Shown here: positions 14,396 through 16,743 of the stretch, piece after piece
Numbering within the stretch: the stretch's first letter is position 1
Layout of the letters: every line of letters begins with the position of its first letter
Origin: JBGAWK01 sp044227665
GTDB taxonomy: Bacteria; Bacteroidota; Bacteroidia; Chitinophagales; JADIYW01
Reading direction: 5' to 3'
DNA length: 16,743 nt
Assembly: GCA_044227665.1 (NCBI GenBank)
Contig: JBGAWK010000055.1
Span: 1-16,743 of the forward strand
The notes under the pieces: generated by a model
Database searches by the model: none
The model's input: only the letters and a program-made list of their open reading frames with translations
What the model was told of the DNA's origin: nothing
Translations under genes and position numbers: made by a program

Positions 14396-16739
14396 TTCTG
14401 GGTGCTTCGGGTTTTCCAGGCCTAATAGTATAGAAAGCGTTCGTAAGGTTTTTGACTATTACACCATACGTCATATTTTTCCAAGTATAAAATCCACGCA
14501 TACCTAATATCCAATTGCCTTTAAAATTTTGGTAAGCTCTAAAGTCTGCCACATCCTGAACTACAAATACAAATACAGGGTCAACGGCTTCTATGTAACT
14601 CCAAAAGCGTACATCAAAACCCACTGTTAATTTTTTCCACTTGTATTCTATGTCGCCAGTCACTAAGTTTCTGTTCCTGTACTTCAATAAATTGTCCGTA
14701 ACGGGGTTTCCTATAAGTGCTTCAGCTCTTCTTATGCCTTTAAATAAATCGCCTAAATATCCAAATACGTCTTTAGTTCTATTTTCTACGCTGTCTTGGA
14801 GTTGTACAGGGTATGAATAATTCCAGCTAAACATAAAATATAGACTATGGTCTTTATTGATGGTAACATAATTTTTGAAAGTGGCTTCTATCCCTGCGAT
14901 CCTTGAACGCGGAACATTAGAAGAGCGGAAACCCACCCAGTCGAGAGGGCTGTCAGGAATAGAATCATTGGCAATGCTGTCAGGTATGGGAATCTGCTGT
15001 ACTGTAAATTCCACCAAGTCACGATATTCTTGCCAGTAGAAGGCAAAATCGAAACTGGAATTATATCTTTCGGATTTTTTGCTCTTGAATTTCTGGAGGT
15101 AGCCCAGCTCCGATGTAAACCCATACTCAGGCTTTAAATCTAGATTAGGAAAGATTTTGATGGTACCAATATCTTCACTTACATATCTTTCTGCAATGCT
15201 AGGAAATCTAAAGGCTTGACCAATATTGAAGCGCACAAAAGAATTAGGCTTAGGATTATAATTTAGGCCAAATCTCATCTGTGGAGGGATAACGCCCTTG
15301 ATGTCGTTATATCTGTAGAATTCCCATCTAAATCCTCCGCTTATGGAAATTTTATCCCATTGCTTGTCGGACTGAGCATATACGCCCAAGATATTAGCTC
15401 TGTTTGTGCCATTAAATGCGGACTCTGTAACGAAATATTCTTGCGCATTAAATCCCGACAACAGACTCCAGTTTCTAAGCCATTTTTTGGAAAGTACATA
15501 GTCTGTATTGATGATGGTGTAGGGCTTATCGGCAAAGTTAGGGTGATTGATATATATTCTGTTTTTAATTTCATGCTTGATGTCTTTTTTTCCAAAATAA
15601 GTAAGATACGGATCTATAAAAAAACGAATATTATTAAACCTATTGATATTTGCAGGGATATAGAATCCCCCATTGTACCAGTTTTCCCAATAGAAGAACT
15701 CGGTCTCTTTATTATACATCAGACTGCCTCTCAGTCCCCAAGAAAGTTTATCATTGTTTTTAGCAGTCCACTTTAGATTGGTATTCAAGCGCGCAAACTG
15801 CTCTTCGCCATCTCTGTAATGTAAGTTGGCATTATATATATTAATACCTACTAAATATTCAAAGTGATTGCTTACTTTGTGTGCACGCATAAATGTAGCA
15901 CCTACTGTCATCAATGGGTTGTCCCACCATTTACTTTCTATGTGTTGTATATAATTCCCTGCTCCAGCATCTCTAGTAATATCCAGTGCACGGGGCTTAT
16001 TGATAGCTCCGGCAAAAAAGGTAATTACAGTTTGGGGTTTGGTTTGGGGTTTTATAGATTGTACATGTATGGTGCCATTCATAGCGGCAGATCCATATAG
16101 TACCGAGGACGCACCCTTCAATACTTCTACTTGACCTATAGTTTCTGTAGGCAGGAATGTCCATTTTACATCTTGGCGGTCGGGGGAGAGGAATGTCTGT
16201 CCATCCAGTACTACCTGTACACGAGTACCCACCCCATAACTCCATCCACTACCACCACGAATATTCGCTTGACCATCTACAATATTGAGACCCGGAATAC
16301 GCCTTGCTATGTCATCGAAACGTATAGGGTTTACTTGTTTGATAAGTTCCGGTTTAATTACTTCTATGGATATGACTTCTTCGCTGGCACGTTTTTCGTA
16401 AAGTGATCCCGTAATTACAGTTTCATCCAGTTGGATACTGTTGTCACCCATTTCTATATTTAGCACAAGGGTATCATTCTCTTTGATGGTAATCTCTTTG
16501 TTTTGATTTTCGTAGCCTAAATAGGAAAAGATAATGGTATGCTTGCCTGCGGGTAAGGAGATTTTGTAGTTGCCATCCAAGTCGGAGGTAGTGCCTCTCT
16601 TATCTTGATTGTAAATATCTACGCCTATTAGCATTTCATCGGTATTGGCATCTTTTATATTGCCTTGGAGGATGCCGTCACTATAACCATGTACTATGGA
16701 AATAAATATAAAGAATAAAAAAAAGTGTATTTTTTTCAT
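14364..16739 (-). CDS. TonB-dependent outer-membrane receptor with carboxypeptidase-regulatory-like N-terminal domain
   Basis: A 791-residue protein. Residues 1-18 are a signal peptide. Residues 22-96 are a carboxypeptidase-regulatory-like beta-sandwich (LQGNIKDANTDEMLIGVDIY, TTSDLDGNYKISLPAG, FSYLGYE) common in Bacteroidota receptors. A TonB-box-like stretch LDETVITGS is near 104-112. The plug domain (residues ~118-230) shows FDDIARRIPGLNI, NIRGGSGWSYGVGTRVQVVLDG and VEVLKGASSVLYGSAAMNG. The rest is a beta-barrel ending VLFQFRYEF with the terminal aromatic needed for outer-membrane insertion. The size and lack of a SusD neighbour fit a siderophore- or vitamin-type receptor rather than a SusC polysaccharide importer; the ligand is not deducible. 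The ATG lies four bases from the window edge, so any promoter is outside. It heads the unit receptor-recX-ppa. Confidence 0.93.
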   Translation of the reverse strand: MKKIHFFLFFIFISIVHGYSDGILQGNIKDANTDEMLIGVDIYNQDKRGTTSDLDGNYKISLPAGKHTIIFSYLGYENQNKEITIKENDTLVLNIEMGDNSIQLDETVITGSLYEKRASEEVISIEVIKPELIKQVNPIRFDDIARRIPGLNIVDGQANIRGGSGWSYGVGTRVQVVLDGQTFLSPDRQDVKWTFLPTETIGQVEVLKGASSVLYGSAAMNGTIHVQSIKPQTKPQTVITFFAGAINKPRALDITRDAGAGNYIQHIESKWWDNPLMTVGATFMRAHKVSNHFEYLVGINIYNANLHYRDGEEQFARLNTNLKWTAKNNDKLSWGLRGSLMYNKETEFFYWENWYNGGFYIPANINRFNNIRFFIDPYLTYFGKKDIKHEIKNRIYINHPNFADKPYTIINTDYVLSKKWLRNWSLLSGFNAQEYFVTESAFNGTNRANILGVYAQSDKQWDKISISGGFRWEFYRYNDIKGVIPPQMRFGLNYNPKPNSFVRFNIGQAFRFPSIAERYVSEDIGTIKIFPNLDLKPEYGFTSELGYLQKFKSKKSERYNSSFDFAFYWQEYRDLVEFTVQQIPIPDSIANDSIPDSPLDWVGFRSSNVPRSRIAGIEATFKNYVTINKDHSLYFMFSWNYSYPVQLQDSVENRTKDVFGYLGDLFKGIRRAEALIGNPVTDNLLKYRNRNLVTGDIEYKWKKLTVGFDVRFWSYIEAVDPVFVFVVQDVADFRAYQNFKGNWILGMRGFYTWKNMTYGVIVKNLTNAFYTIRPGKPEAPRSVLFQFRYEF

Positions 16740-16743
16740 AACA

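Noticed and set aside
15360..15776. 138-residue + strand frame opposite the TonB receptor
   Set aside because: It sits inside the barrel-coding region, and no domain or start context supports a separate gene.

Overview
The window reads as an ordinary chromosomal segment of an AT-rich Bacteroidota bacterium. The placement rests on several lineage markers: a type IX secretion (T9SS) type B sorting domain, a PorP/SprF protein, a PorE-like OmpA protein, a DUF4476 protein, a TonB-dependent receptor with an N-terminal carboxypeptidase-regulatory domain, and a promoter of the TTG-N18-TAnnTTTG type. I cannot name a genus. No rRNA, tRNA, CRISPR array, insertion sequence or phage gene was seen. No gene-free stretch exceeds 300 bases; the longest is 6079-6291.

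Left (1-5154, + strand): a three-gene secretion/adhesion operon. It starts with the 3' part of a large repetitive surface protein (Ig/cadherin-like repeats plus type B sorting domain). A PorP/SprF outer-membrane protein follows, then a PorE-like periplasmic protein (TPR, PD40 propeller, carboxypeptidase-regulatory domain, OmpA, SPOR-like tail). A perfect 13-bp hairpin terminator closes the unit. The likely logic is cargo, its dedicated outer-membrane partner, and a peptidoglycan anchor.

Middle (5248-9219): a secreted DUF4476 protein with an Asn/Pro/Trp/Gly-rich linker, a single-domain rhodanese and an RluD-like pseudouridine synthase, all on +. A convergent gene on - encodes a surface-type lipoprotein of glycoside hydrolase family 5 that resembles endoglycoceramidases.

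Right of centre (9287-13240, +): recJ, lptB and a GH3-family acyl-adenylating enzyme. The first two overlap by ATGA and the third follows one base later, so this looks like one operon driven from a recognisable Bacteroidota promoter just before recJ.

Right (13242-16739, - strand): a TonB-dependent receptor, recX and inorganic pyrophosphatase in transcription order. The receptor and recX overlap by 32 bp, and pyrophosphatase follows recX by 14 bp. The pyrophosphatase stop codon faces the GH3 stop codon with a single base between them.

I did not find a clearly undescribed system. The items most worth a second look are the compact T9SS type B cassette, the repeated cysteine pairs in its cargo, the double peptidoglycan-binding tail of the PorE-like protein, the endoglycoceramidase-like surface lipoprotein, and the odd operon partners (GH3 enzyme with lptB; recX with a TonB receptor).
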